From an uncultured Alphaproteobacteria bacterium (GTDB lineage: Bacteria > Pseudomonadota > Alphaproteobacteria > Rhodobacterales > Rhodobacteraceae), in the NCBI GenBank assembly GCA_902600895.1, contig CACKLF010000011.1:1-47681 (forward strand): a stretch of DNA of 47,681 nucleotides, in the 5' to 3' direction. The translations under genes and the position numbers were made by a program. The notes beneath the pieces were generated by a model. That model did not search any database. It was not told the origin of the DNA and was given only the letters and a program-made list of their open reading frames with translations. Every line of letters begins with the position of its first letter. Positions within the stretch are counted from its first letter, which is position 1. Below, piece after piece: positions 18,377 through 27,202 of this stretch.

Positions 18377-19354
18377 ATGCCTGAACAAATATCTACCATT
18401 TTTGATAAAAAGAAAAAAGCTCTTTACCCGCCAATTGAACCATTTAGACAAAGAATATTAGATACTGACGATGGTCACAAAATATATGTAGAGCAATGTG
18501 GCAATCCTGATGGCATACCAGTTGTGGTTTTACATGGCGGCCCGGGTGGTGGCTGTAGTCCTACGATGAGACGCTACTTTGATCCTGACGCATATCATGT
18601 TGTCCTTTTTGATCAACGTGGCTGTGGGCGATCAAGACCTTACGCAAGTGTGGAAAACAATACTACCTGGCATCTAATTAGTGACATTGAAAAAATCAGA
18701 AAATTACTTTTTATCGATTCATGGTTTGTTTTTGGTGGTTCCTGGGGAGCGACTCTAGCACTTCTCTATGCTCAGTCTAATCCCAACTCAGTTTCTCACT
18801 TAATTTTACGAGGTATCTTTACTTGTACCAAGTCAGAATTAGATTGGTTTTATAAGGATGGTGGAGCAGAAAGATTTTGGCCAGAAGCGTGGAAATCTTT
18901 TAAAGGAATGGTCCCCATTTCAGAACAGTCAGATTTGATAAAAGCTTACAAAAAAAGACTTTTTGGAGCAAACCCTGCTGAGCAAGCTAAATTTGCAAGA
19001 GCTTGGACTGCCTGGGAAAATGCGCTAGCCAGTCTGGAAAGTCCAGGCTTTGGCTCAAGTCCCTCCACAGATTACGCAAAAGCTTTTGCTAGGCTCGAAA
19101 ACCACTATTTTTCGAACAAAGGTTTTCTGAAAAGTGACAACCAGATATTCAATAATTTGCATCTAGTCACCCACATCCCATTAACAATAGTTCAGGGCAG
19201 ATATGATATGATTTGCCCACCCTCTTCTGCCCAAGCGTTACATCATAAGTGGCCTGAGTCCAAGCTTATTATGGTTCCAACAGCTGGTCACGCTATGAGT
19301 GAGCCAGGTATAGCTTCAGCATTAATTTCTACAATGGACAAATTAAAAAATTAA
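18377..19354 (+). CDS. pip: Proline iminopeptidase
   Basis: Alpha/beta hydrolase (peptidase family S33) that removes N-terminal proline. Seen: the oxyanion motif HGGPGGGCS (residues 53-61), FDQRGCGRS, nucleophile elbow GGSWG with Ser122, the acid region IVQGRYDMICPP, and catalytic His in TAGHAMSEPG. About 325 residues from the ATG at 18377, the usual length. A TTG at 18314 would add 21 residues, but it overlaps the ubiG start codon and the extra residues do not belong to the family, so I reject it. Convergent with the SDR gene, 53 bases apart. Confidence 0.95.
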   Translation: MPEQISTIFDKKKKALYPPIEPFRQRILDTDDGHKIYVEQCGNPDGIPVVVLHGGPGGGCSPTMRRYFDPDAYHVVLFDQRGCGRSRPYASVENNTTWHLISDIEKIRKLLFIDSWFVFGGSWGATLALLYAQSNPNSVSHLILRGIFTCTKSELDWFYKDGGAERFWPEAWKSFKGMVPISEQSDLIKAYKKRLFGANPAEQAKFARAWTAWENALASLESPGFGSSPSTDYAKAFARLENHYFSNKGFLKSDNQIFNNLHLVTHIPLTIVQGRYDMICPPSSAQALHHKWPESKLIMVPTAGHAMSEPGIASALISTMDKLKN

Positions 19355-19407
19355 AGGTTGATCCATTTAAATTAAAATGTCTTTTACCCGTTTCTTGGAT
19401 TGTTTAA

Positions 19408-20274
19408 TTACTTATACACACTAAACGTTTTAGTCGGAATTGAGTTAGCAATATTTTCAGAAATAAAGAAATCTCTGATAAGGACCTCATCTGACAACCG
19501 ATACTTTTCAAAGTCTTCATAGCCACATTCTCTAAGTATGATTTCATCAATAAAAAAATTTCCTGTGCATTCTAAAGGTGATTTTTTTAAAATTTCAAAA
19601 GAAGCATCTGCCACTATTTTAGCATCTCTACTTCTCTTTGAGATTTCAGCTCCCCCCAAAATATTCCTAACTGCTGATGTGTCAATAGCGGTTAAAGGCC
19701 ATAATGAATTTACTCCAATCCCATATTTTCGAAACTCTCGTGATTGTCCGAGTGTAATTAAGCTCATTCCCATTTTTGACATAGTATACGCTACATGCGG
19801 CGCGTACCATTTGTCATCCAGATCAATGGGTGGTGATAATGTTAGGATATGAGCATGAGAGCTGTTCTTCAGATAGGGTAAACAAAATTTTGTTGCGAGA
19901 AAAGTACCTCTTAAATTTATTTTATGCATTAAATCAAATCTTTTTTTTGATGTCTCTGCCGTTCCAGTAGGCGAAATCGCACTTGCATTATTGATGCAAA
20001 AGTCTATCCCACCAAATTTTATTGCAGTTTGATCAATGGAATGTTTTAACTGTTCCTCCGACCTTATATCACATTCTAGAGGCAGGCATTTTCCCCCTGC
20101 AGCCTCTATTTCTCTAGCTGCCGAAAAAATAGTACCAGGCAACTTATCATTTGGCTTAATAGTCTTCGAGGCAATAGCAATGTTAGCTCCAAAACTAGCC
20201 AATTTTTTTGCTATCTCCAGACCTATTCCTCTACTTCCACCTGTAATGAACACTGTTTTTTTTTCAAAGATCAT
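19408..20274 (-). CDS. Short-chain dehydrogenase/reductase, HSDL2-like
   Basis: NAD(P)-dependent oxidoreductase of the classical SDR type: TGGSRGIG (11-18), NNAS (95-98), and catalytic Ser147, Tyr163, Lys167 in YTMSK. The C-terminal FFIDEIILRECGYEDFEKY is characteristic of hydroxysteroid dehydrogenase-like protein 2, which in animals carries an extra SCP2 lipid-binding domain that is absent here. Length 288 fits the bacterial stand-alone form. Substrate unknown; fatty-acyl or steroid-like substrates are suggested by family only. The lipoprotein gene lies 74 bases upstream on the same strand. Confidence 0.9.
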   Translation of the reverse strand: MIFEKKTVFITGGSRGIGLEIAKKLASFGANIAIASKTIKPNDKLPGTIFSAAREIEAAGGKCLPLECDIRSEEQLKHSIDQTAIKFGGIDFCINNASAISPTGTAETSKKRFDLMHKINLRGTFLATKFCLPYLKNSSHAHILTLSPPIDLDDKWYAPHVAYTMSKMGMSLITLGQSREFRKYGIGVNSLWPLTAIDTSAVRNILGGAEISKRSRDAKIVADASFEILKKSPLECTGNFFIDEIILRECGYEDFEKYRLSDEVLIRDFFISENIANSIPTKTFSVYK

Positions 20275-20348
20275 ATACTCAACACCACCTAGGATTGATT
20301 AAATGCATTTTTAAATAATCACAAAGTACAAATAAAATCAAAGTATTA

Positions 20349-21020
20349 TTAAGCATCTAAATTTGAATTTAATATTACTATGGCAGTTTCTTTTATCAAA
20401 TTTTTTATCCGGTCATTATCACTATATTGTGTTATATAGTCACTACCAATAAGAGATACTATTCTTTCCTTTATAATAAATACCGCCCTGCAAAAACTTT
20501 TAGACCGAAATGTAGATTTAGCTTGTAAATCTGAATTAGATTCCTCAAAACACATGTAATAAACACCATCAGATTTTGATCTCCCTACGGTTTTCACGGT
20601 TATATCCCTATCACTTCGTCTAAAAAGACCATCAAAGTTTCCTGACATAATTAAGCTATCTAGAATTCGAAACTCTTCATCTGATTTGATTTTTTTATCA
20701 CTGATGGTTACGGTGACCAAAGATCTGACTGGGCTCCTTACTAACATAACTTCCTTATTTTTTGATATGCTAAAGCAATCCGAGAAAATAACTGTGAAAC
20801 CAGAGGAATGCCGTCGTTGGGTAGCCTCATTAATACAATAACCCTCGGGAGATGATAGGAATATTTCATCGTTTCCCATATTTACTAACATTCTATTTGG
20901 CAAGCTTGATAAATTATCTGTTGAACAAGATATCAGAAAGAAATAAACACAAATAAAAAGAGGTGCAAGCCACTTATTTACATCAAAATTTTGGTCTTTT
21001 GCGTTGACAGCTTTCCACAT
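20349..21020 (-). CDS. Conserved hypothetical lipoprotein
   Basis: A 223-residue protein with a long N-terminal polar stretch, a hydrophobic segment (about residues 18-30) and a lipobox LISC ending at Cys32, so it is probably lipidated and held in the cell envelope. The mature part holds EGYCINEATQRRHSSGFTVI, a pair of cysteines in the first third (EGYC and SDC), and a second pair further on (YMCFEES, SFCRAVF), which could form disulfides in the periplasm. It resembles short envelope proteins of unknown function in Rhodobacterales as I remember them. It is divergent from accD over 163 bases containing two inverted repeats. Confidence 0.72.
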   Translation of the reverse strand: MWKAVNAKDQNFDVNKWLAPLFICVYFFLISCSTDNLSSLPNRMLVNMGNDEIFLSSPEGYCINEATQRRHSSGFTVIFSDCFSISKNKEVMLVRSPVRSLVTVTISDKKIKSDEEFRILDSLIMSGNFDGLFRRSDRDITVKTVGRSKSDGVYYMCFEESNSDLQAKSTFRSKSFCRAVFIIKERIVSLIGSDYITQYSDNDRIKNLIKETAIVILNSNLDA

Positions 21021-21093
21021 ATTACCACTCTACTAATTGGTCTCGGAAAATTAAGAAATAATCGAACTAAAACAACATATAAAAATTTCAGCC

Positions 21094-21109
21094 ATGACAC
21101 AACTGTCAT
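21094..21109. promoter_or_regulatory. Inverted repeat ATGACA-N4-TGTCAT, candidate operator
   Basis: A perfect six-base dyad with a CAAC spacer in the divergent region between the lipoprotein gene and accD, 75 bases before the accD ATG. Size and symmetry fit a dimeric regulator site. A related GACA-N4-TGTC core occurs at 36106-36117 before the DapC-like gene. Which regulator binds is unknown. Confidence 0.4.
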
Positions 21110-21121
21110 TAATTTAAAATT

Positions 21122-21139
21122 ATTGATCTTTTAATCAAT
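21122..21139. promoter_or_regulatory. Inverted repeat ATTGAT-N6-ATCAAT, candidate operator
   Basis: A second perfect six-base dyad 12 bases after the first, ending 44 bases before accD. It looks like an FNR/FixK half-site pair (TTGAT/ATCAA) but the spacer is six bases, not the four those proteins need, so an FNR-type assignment is not supported. Confidence 0.35.
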
Positions 21140-21183
21140 CAGTAATAGATCTAAGTTAGAGTATTAGAAAGAACCGCTATAAT

Positions 21184-22065
21184 ATGAACTGGATTTCAAA
21201 TTACGTGCGACCCAAATTAGGCGCGATGTTTTCAAGACGTGAAACGCCTGAAAATCTCTGGAGAAAGTGTGATGATTGTGGATCTATGCTTTTCCATAAA
21301 GAATTATCGGATGCTTTATTCGTGTGTACGAATTGTGGCTACCATATGAATATATCTGCAAGAGATAGATTTAAGCATTTGTTTGATGGTGGGCTGTTTT
21401 CAGAAATAGAGATAGATAGTCCGGTAAAAGATCCATTAAATTTTAAGGATACAAAAAAATATATAGATCGAATGAAGGCTGCCCAAAAGGAAACTTCTGA
21501 GAAGGAGGCCATGCTTGTAGCTACTGGTAAAATTGGGCAGATGGATATTACAGTAGCTGCCCAGGATTTCAAGTTTATGGGTGGGTCCATGGGGATGGCC
21601 GTTGGGAATTCAATTATTGGAGGGATAAATAATTCTATAGAGAATAAAACACCATTTGTTCTCTTTGCCGCCGCAGGAGGAGCTCGAATGCAAGAAAGTA
21701 TTCTTTCACTAATGCAGATGCCGAGATCAACAGTGGCCGTACAAATGTTAAAGGAATCTAGGCTACCATATATTGTAATTTTAACCAATCCAACCACTGG
21801 AGGTGTGACAGCTAGCTATGCAATGCTTGGAGATGTTCAAATTGCAGAGCCCAATGCCCTTATCTGTTTTGCTGGTCCACGTGTAATCGAACAAACTATT
21901 AGAGAAAAACTACCAGAGGGATTTCAAAGATCAGAATATCTTCTTGATCACGGGATGCTTGATCTAGTGGTTGAAAGATCTAAAATACGAGAAACCTTGA
22001 TTACATTATTGCATCTGCTTATGAAAAAACCTCAGTCCGTTAAGGGAAATCTACCTGCAAAATGA
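21184..22065 (+). CDS. accD: Acetyl-CoA carboxylase carboxyltransferase subunit beta
   Basis: Beta subunit of the carboxyltransferase that makes malonyl-CoA for fatty acid synthesis. The N-terminal zinc ribbon is complete with Cys29, Cys32, Cys48 and Cys51 (CDDCG and CTNCG). The crotonase-type core follows: AAQDFKFMGGSMG, FAAAGGARMQESILSLMQM, TNPTTGGVTASYA, and FAGPRVIEQTIREKLPEGFQ. Length 293 is normal. It is followed by folC after 30 bases, the accD-folC pairing common in proteobacteria. Two dyads in the 163-base upstream region may regulate it. Confidence 0.98.
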   Translation: MNWISNYVRPKLGAMFSRRETPENLWRKCDDCGSMLFHKELSDALFVCTNCGYHMNISARDRFKHLFDGGLFSEIEIDSPVKDPLNFKDTKKYIDRMKAAQKETSEKEAMLVATGKIGQMDITVAAQDFKFMGGSMGMAVGNSIIGGINNSIENKTPFVLFAAAGGARMQESILSLMQMPRSTVAVQMLKESRLPYIVILTNPTTGGVTASYAMLGDVQIAEPNALICFAGPRVIEQTIREKLPEGFQRSEYLLDHGMLDLVVERSKIRETLITLLHLLMKKPQSVKGNLPAK

Positions 22066-22095
22066 TCAAGATACTTTCCAATTATTCGCTTCAGC

Positions 22096-23391
22096 ATGAT
22101 AAACAGAAAAACTTTTAAGCCTGAAAGGCTTGTTGATAAAATAATCGAAAAACAGCCTAAACTAATTGATTATGATCTGAATAGATTAAAAATAGTCTTA
22201 TCACGGCTAGGTGCACCACACTCTGGTTTAAAAGATACAATCCATGTAGCTGGAACAAATGGAAAGGGATCTACTGTTGCTAGCCTGCAAGCACTTTTAA
22301 GAGGACATGGATTTTCTGTAAATTCGTTCACATCACCGCATCTGATCAAACTAAATGAGCGTATAAACATTGATGGTATTAACATATCAGATGAAAAACT
22401 CAGCGAATTTTTATTGGAGATAATTGAAGTCAAAAATGATGTACCATTGTCTTATTTTGAAATTTTGACATGTGCCTGCTTTATGGCTTTTAATCAAACT
22501 AAGGCAGATTTTAACCTTATTGAAGTGGGGCTTGGCGGAAAAAAAGATGCAACTAATGTAATTGAAAAACCAATGGCAAGTTTAATAACACCCATATCAT
22601 TAGATCATAAAGAATTTTTAGGTGCTAAGCTTTCAAATATAGCCACTGAAAAGGCTGGGATAATAAAGAAAAATGTTCCAGTCTTTTTAGGAAAACAAAA
22701 TGAGTGTGTGGCAGAAATAATTAAAGAACGAGCAGACAGTCTTGAATGCCCTCTATTTGAACATGGCAGGGACTGGAAGATAGAGAAATTGTCAGGGAAA
22801 TATTTTCTTAGAATTAAAGAAAGCCAAATAAGTATGGAAACCAAATCGCTTCACGGAGATTATCAACTTGAAAACTCAGCTCTTGCAATTGGAACAATGT
22901 ATTACCTTAATTTGCTAAATTTCAAACATGCTAAAAGAAATCTTGAAGAAGTGGTTTGGCCCGGTCGATTTCAATATTTGAAAAAAGGTCCGCTTTGTGA
23001 CCAGGCAAAAGTGTCTAATGTAAACAACCAAATTATTATTGACGGAGCTCATAATCCTGCAGGTGCAAGAGCCTTGTCTAGAGAAATCCGAAAAAAAGGT
23101 TGTGAAAATTTTTACCTGGTTTTAGCAATGCAGAAGAATAAAGACTTGCAACATTTCATAAGCAAATTTGATGGTTTGGCAAAAAAAATATATTTCATTA
23201 CAAACGGTTTCGATAACTTTTACACATACACCGAAGCTCAAAAAGTACTTAAAACCCAAAATTTAAAAATTGAACAAAGTTTCTCAGCTTGCTCAGCGGT
23301 TAATGCAATAGTTCAGAACAAACAACCTAATCTAATACTTATAACCGGTTCGTTGCATCTTGTAGGTGATATTTTAAAAAATCACTCTTAA
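22096..23391 (+). CDS. folC: Bifunctional folylpolyglutamate/dihydrofolate synthase
   Basis: Adds glutamate to folates and makes dihydrofolate from dihydropteroate. ATP-binding loop HVAGTNGKGSTVA (50-62), the FTSPHL motif, the ligase IEVGLGGKKDATNV block, the SLDHKEFLG segment with its metal-binding His, and the C-terminal IIIDGAHNPAGARAL. Length 431 is standard. It lies 30 bases after accD, likely one transcript, and converges on trxA with five bases between stops. Confidence 0.97.
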   Translation: MINRKTFKPERLVDKIIEKQPKLIDYDLNRLKIVLSRLGAPHSGLKDTIHVAGTNGKGSTVASLQALLRGHGFSVNSFTSPHLIKLNERINIDGINISDEKLSEFLLEIIEVKNDVPLSYFEILTCACFMAFNQTKADFNLIEVGLGGKKDATNVIEKPMASLITPISLDHKEFLGAKLSNIATEKAGIIKKNVPVFLGKQNECVAEIIKERADSLECPLFEHGRDWKIEKLSGKYFLRIKESQISMETKSLHGDYQLENSALAIGTMYYLNLLNFKHAKRNLEEVVWPGRFQYLKKGPLCDQAKVSNVNNQIIIDGAHNPAGARALSREIRKKGCENFYLVLAMQKNKDLQHFISKFDGLAKKIYFITNGFDNFYTYTEAQKVLKTQNLKIEQSFSACSAVNAIVQNKQPNLILITGSLHLVGDILKNHS

Positions 23392-23396
23392 ATAAT

Positions 23397-23717
23397 TTAA
23401 ATATTTTCTGAGATCCAATTATCCAATTCATTCTTCGGCAAGACACCCATTTTGTTTGATACCATTTCTCCATCCTTAAATATAAACAATGCAGGGATTC
23501 CTCGAACCCCTAAATTACCGGGAGAAACAGGGTTCTCATCAACATTTACCTTGGCAATCTTAACTTTTCCAGCATATTCCTCAGAAAGCTCTTCTAAAGA
23601 CGGACCAATCTGTTTGCACGGTCCACACCATTCGGCCCAAAAATCTACAACCACTGGAACATTGGCTTTCAGAACTTCAGCTTCAAAATTATCGTCATTA
23701 ACATTTACTGTTGCCAT
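23397..23717 (-). CDS. trxA: Thioredoxin
   Basis: A 106-residue cytoplasmic thioredoxin that reduces protein disulfides. Active site WCGPC with Cys31 and Cys34, preceded by VDFWAEW, then KVNVDENP and the cis-Pro region [18 protein letters not shown] with six-base spacing precedes the ATG. It is 80 bases downstream of addA, in the order addB-addA-trxA that I remember from Rhodobacterales. Convergent with folC. Confidence 0.97.
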   Translation of the reverse strand: MATVNVNDDNFEAEVLKANVPVVVDFWAEWCGPCKQIGPSLEELSEEYAGKVKIAKVNVDENPVSPGNLGVRGIPALFIFKDGEMVSNKMGVLPKNELDNWISENI

Positions 23718-23797
23718 TATTTTCCCTTTCGTTAGAGATGTAATTTATGGCTTGTTGTGTGTAACGTCAAGTCCTTGCAGAAAAGATTGATAATAGA

Positions 23798-26700
23798 CTA
23801 CTGAGGTTGATTTTTAATTAAGTTAGATAAACAAATATCTCGAAAATCTTTGGTTATTTGCATTAGACTGTTATTTTTGGTCCACAAAAGATATGTATGA
23901 ATACAATGCTCTGGGAAAGACCTTTTTATTAAATTAGCATATGCAGCTAACTGAATTATATAATTAAGTGTTACTTCAACTTCTGCTGTTGGTGGAATTT
24001 GGTCAGTCTTAAAATCTACAATTTCAACAATTTTATCTAAGACTAATAAGCAGTCAATTTTTCCACTTAATTTCCCAATGCCACTAATATAACCAACAAT
24101 AGGAACCTCAAATCTTGCCTTTCCTGAAAAAAATCTTTTAGCCTTATTTGAATTAATTACTGTTAAGGCTTCCTTTACAGCTAAACTTACTTGCTTGTCG
24201 TTAAGAGATGGAAAATTAACCCTTGCTAAATTCAATGCCGCACCCTCTCTTTCTGCAGCCTCTTTTTTGACCAAAGACCCCAATAGTCTATGAATAAATG
24301 TTCCCATCTCTAGCGAACTGTCTCGCGTATAATCCCCAGTGGCTTTAGCGTCTGATGTCCCAAAAAAATGAAAATCTTCTCCTAAGCTAGATGGTGCAAA
24401 TTTCTTTTTTTGGAAAGAACTGGGTTTGATTGGCATTAAATCAATTTCCTCTTCAGCCGAAATTTTAACTTTCTGTAACTTTTCATTAACATGAGCAGGA
24501 CCTTCATACCAATTTAAGCTCAAAATAGCTTTATTGGAATTATAAGAATAATTTAGCTTGGCCATTTTTTTGGATAGACACTCATGAGCTAAGGCAGATC
24601 TTTGATACCACGATCTTTCATTGGGAGAGCCATGACCACATATTATCAGCCAATATTTGGGTCTTGTTAAAGCTACGTATAATAGACGATTTTCTTCCAG
24701 TTTTTGCTCTTCCTCATTCAATTCTTCAATCTTTGAAATAGTGTCAGATGCTTCATACTTGTCTTGCCTAAAAAAAATTGAATTTTTTGATTTAATTATT
24801 TTTGATTTTTTTCTGTTTAAACTATGGCTATTTGTATCTGGTAGTATAACTATTGGAGACTCATGTCCTTTAGATGAATGAACAGTTAATACCCTTATGT
24901 TGTTATGATCATTTTCAATTTGTCTTTTTATTTCAATATCGTTAAGCGAAATCCAATGAATAAAATGTGACAATGAGGAAACTTTGGCCTCTTCGTAATC
25001 TAATGTATAAGCTAAAAATTCTTCTAGGATTTCCTTCACTTCCAAACCTAAACGAGCTATGAATTTTTCCATTCCATGTAAGCTTACTAAAACAAATTCT
25101 AAGATCTCATATACTGTTAGATAATCTACTTTAGACAATAGGCTCTTTAGTTCTATTGTTGCCGTATTATGCTGAAATAAATCTAAGCAACTATCCCAGA
25201 GTGAACCGCTTCGGTTATATGCTAATTTAAATAGAGTTTTTTCATCAAGACTAAACAAGGGTGACTTAAGCGCTTCAGCTAAACTCAAATCATCAAGCGG
25301 ATTATCCAAGAACTTTAAAAGTGATATCAGATCGTTAACAGCTATGTCATCACTTAACTTAATGCGGTCAGCGCCACTAACTGGCAATTGGGCTCTCTTC
25401 AACTCTGCTATAACATTATAAAAAAGCGGTCCTCTGCTGCGAAATAAAATAAGAATATCCCTTGGCTCTACTTTTCTAAAACATTTATTTTCTGTACTCT
25501 CATCAGGTACAACTCCCACTTCAACTATCTGAGAAATTTCATTAGCCAAATTTTTAGCTAGTGAGATGTCCACAGTTTGAATTTCGTCTCGAAAAAAAAT
25601 TTGCTCCCAATCTTCACTACTATTTACTTTGCTCTTTTTTTCTATATTTGGCCAAATCTCAATCCTTCCAGGAATACTTTTCTTGGCATGATGGAGATTA
25701 AAATTTTCCACTCCTAAAAAAGCAGGTTCATTAAATATTTCGTTTACAAAGTTCAAAATTACAGATGAAGATCTGAAAGACTCACCCAACTCGAGGCATT
25801 CCAGTTCCAAACCCAGTTTGGAAAGCTTTTTTGAATAAACAGATTTGGTTTGACTAAAAGTATTAGGAACAGCTCCTTGAAAAGAATATATTGATTGCTT
25901 GTCATCTCCAACGGTAAAAATGCTTTTAGTGTCCATTACGATACTCTGATCCTCAAAAAATTGGGATGCAATTTTGTTGATTATATCCCACTGCAACGGA
26001 GAAATATCTTGCGACTCATCGACCAATAAATGGTTTATTGAGCTATCAATTTTAAAATTAACCCAAGGAAGCATTCCTTCTTGTGATAGTAATTGAAGGG
26101 TTTTATCCAATAAGTCATTATAATCCAAGACGTTCTTTTGTAATTTTTTCTTTTCAAATTTCTTCTGAACCAATAACCCAAATTTTTTTAATTCCTTGGT
26201 CCTTATATACAGTTCTTTTGTCTGGCGCTTTGCCCGAATTGCTAAAATTTGATTCGTTATTTCTGCTATAAGTTGAATACATCCTGGGAACATGTCTTTA
26301 ACCACTTTTTCGGGAAATCGGTTCACCTGCCTAACCCTTTTTTCCTTTGTTAAAAATACCTCTTCAAGATACTGAAAAAGATCTGGGTTTTTAGAATTTA
26401 GGCCATCATTAATTATTTTTGAATACCTTTGGCTCTCTCTTCCTCCATAGGAGAAGGCAAGCACCAGTGACTTCAAGTCCTCTCTTGAAATAGTTTTTAG
26501 CGCTTTTTTTAATGATTCAACATCACTAAAATTTCTTATTTCTTTTGAAAAATCTGCTCCAAAATATAAATCAAAATCGTCTTTATACAATCGCTCTTTT
26601 TCTTGAATTAGATCCATAGCCAATTCAGTTATTGCTGCATCAGAAGCTGGAGTGATAATGGAATTAATAAAACGGAATATTTGGTTTTTTTCTTTTGCAA

Positions 26701-27202
26701 GGTCTGAAAGAGTTAACTCAATAATAGCTTTTCTCTCTAACTCATCAATTATTTTAAAATCGAACGGGATTTCAGTTTCAAAAGAAAAATGCCTTAATAT
26801 GTATTCACAAAAGCTATGTATGGTAGATATACGCATTTTAGATTGAGACTCCAGGACTTCGGCAAAAAGTTGTCTTGCACGTCTTAGAGTAGATTTCTTC
26901 AAATCATCATTATCAAAATCAATTTTAAGCAAGTTCCGCAATTGATCCAGAAGAACTTTATCTTCCATAGTTGTCCACTCAGCGAGACGCTCAAATAACC
27001 TTGCTTTCATTTCTTCAGCAGCTGAATTAGTGAACGTGATGCAAAGAATTTTATTAGGGTCTGCTCCTGAAATTAACAACTGCATCACCCTATTAATGAG
27101 GCTGTAAGTCTTTCCTGAACCTGCATTAGCAGAAATCCATGCTGACTTAACTGAAAGTAACGGTGCATTACCTGGAAAACTCAAATTGCTCTCAGCTCCC
27201 AT
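23798..27202 (-). CDS. addA: Double-strand break repair helicase AddA
   Basis: UvrD-like superfamily I helicase and nuclease subunit of AddAB, which resects DNA ends for RecA recombination. Walker A NAGSGKT (26-32), TFTNSAAEEMKARL (motif Ia), VDESQDISPLQW (motif II), GDDKQSIYSFQGA (motif III), a VLTVHSSKGHESPIVI motif and LYVALTRPKYWL (motif VI). A RecB-type nuclease ends the protein with IVDFKTDQIPP near residue 1060. Length 1134 fits. Its start overlaps the end of addB by 11 bases, implying translational coupling that secures equal subunit amounts. Confidence 0.96.
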   Translation of the reverse strand: MGAESNLSFPGNAPLLSVKSAWISANAGSGKTYSLINRVMQLLISGADPNKILCITFTNSAAEEMKARLFERLAEWTTMEDKVLLDQLRNLLKIDFDNDDLKKSTLRRARQLFAEVLESQSKMRISTIHSFCEYILRHFSFETEIPFDFKIIDELERKAIIELTLSDLAKEKNQIFRFINSIITPASDAAITELAMDLIQEKERLYKDDFDLYFGADFSKEIRNFSDVESLKKALKTISREDLKSLVLAFSYGGRESQRYSKIINDGLNSKNPDLFQYLEEVFLTKEKRVRQVNRFPEKVVKDMFPGCIQLIAEITNQILAIRAKRQTKELYIRTKELKKFGLLVQKKFEKKKLQKNVLDYNDLLDKTLQLLSQEGMLPWVNFKIDSSINHLLVDESQDISPLQWDIINKIASQFFEDQSIVMDTKSIFTVGDDKQSIYSFQGAVPNTFSQTKSVYSKKLSKLGLELECLELGESFRSSSVILNFVNEIFNEPAFLGVENFNLHHAKKSIPGRIEIWPNIEKKSKVNSSEDWEQIFFRDEIQTVDISLAKNLANEISQIVEVGVVPDESTENKCFRKVEPRDILILFRSRGPLFYNVIAELKRAQLPVSGADRIKLSDDIAVNDLISLLKFLDNPLDDLSLAEALKSPLFSLDEKTLFKLAYNRSGSLWDSCLDLFQHNTATIELKSLLSKVDYLTVYEILEFVLVSLHGMEKFIARLGLEVKEILEEFLAYTLDYEEAKVSSLSHFIHWISLNDIEIKRQIENDHNNIRVLTVHSSKGHESPIVILPDTNSHSLNRKKSKIIKSKNSIFFRQDKYEASDTISKIEELNEEEQKLEENRLLYVALTRPKYWLIICGHGSPNERSWYQRSALAHECLSKKMAKLNYSYNSNKAILSLNWYEGPAHVNEKLQKVKISAEEEIDLMPIKPSSFQKKKFAPSSLGEDFHFFGTSDAKATGDYTRDSSLEMGTFIHRLLGSLVKKEAAEREGAALNLARVNFPSLNDKQVSLAVKEALTVINSNKAKRFFSGKARFEVPIVGYISGIGKLSGKIDCLLVLDKIVEIVDFKTDQIPPTAEVEVTLNYIIQLAAYANLIKRSFPEHCIHTYLLWTKNNSLMQITKDFRDICLSNLIKNQPQ

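Noticed and set aside
21122-21139. FNR/FixK site before accD
   Set aside because: The half-sites fit, but the spacer is six bases instead of four.
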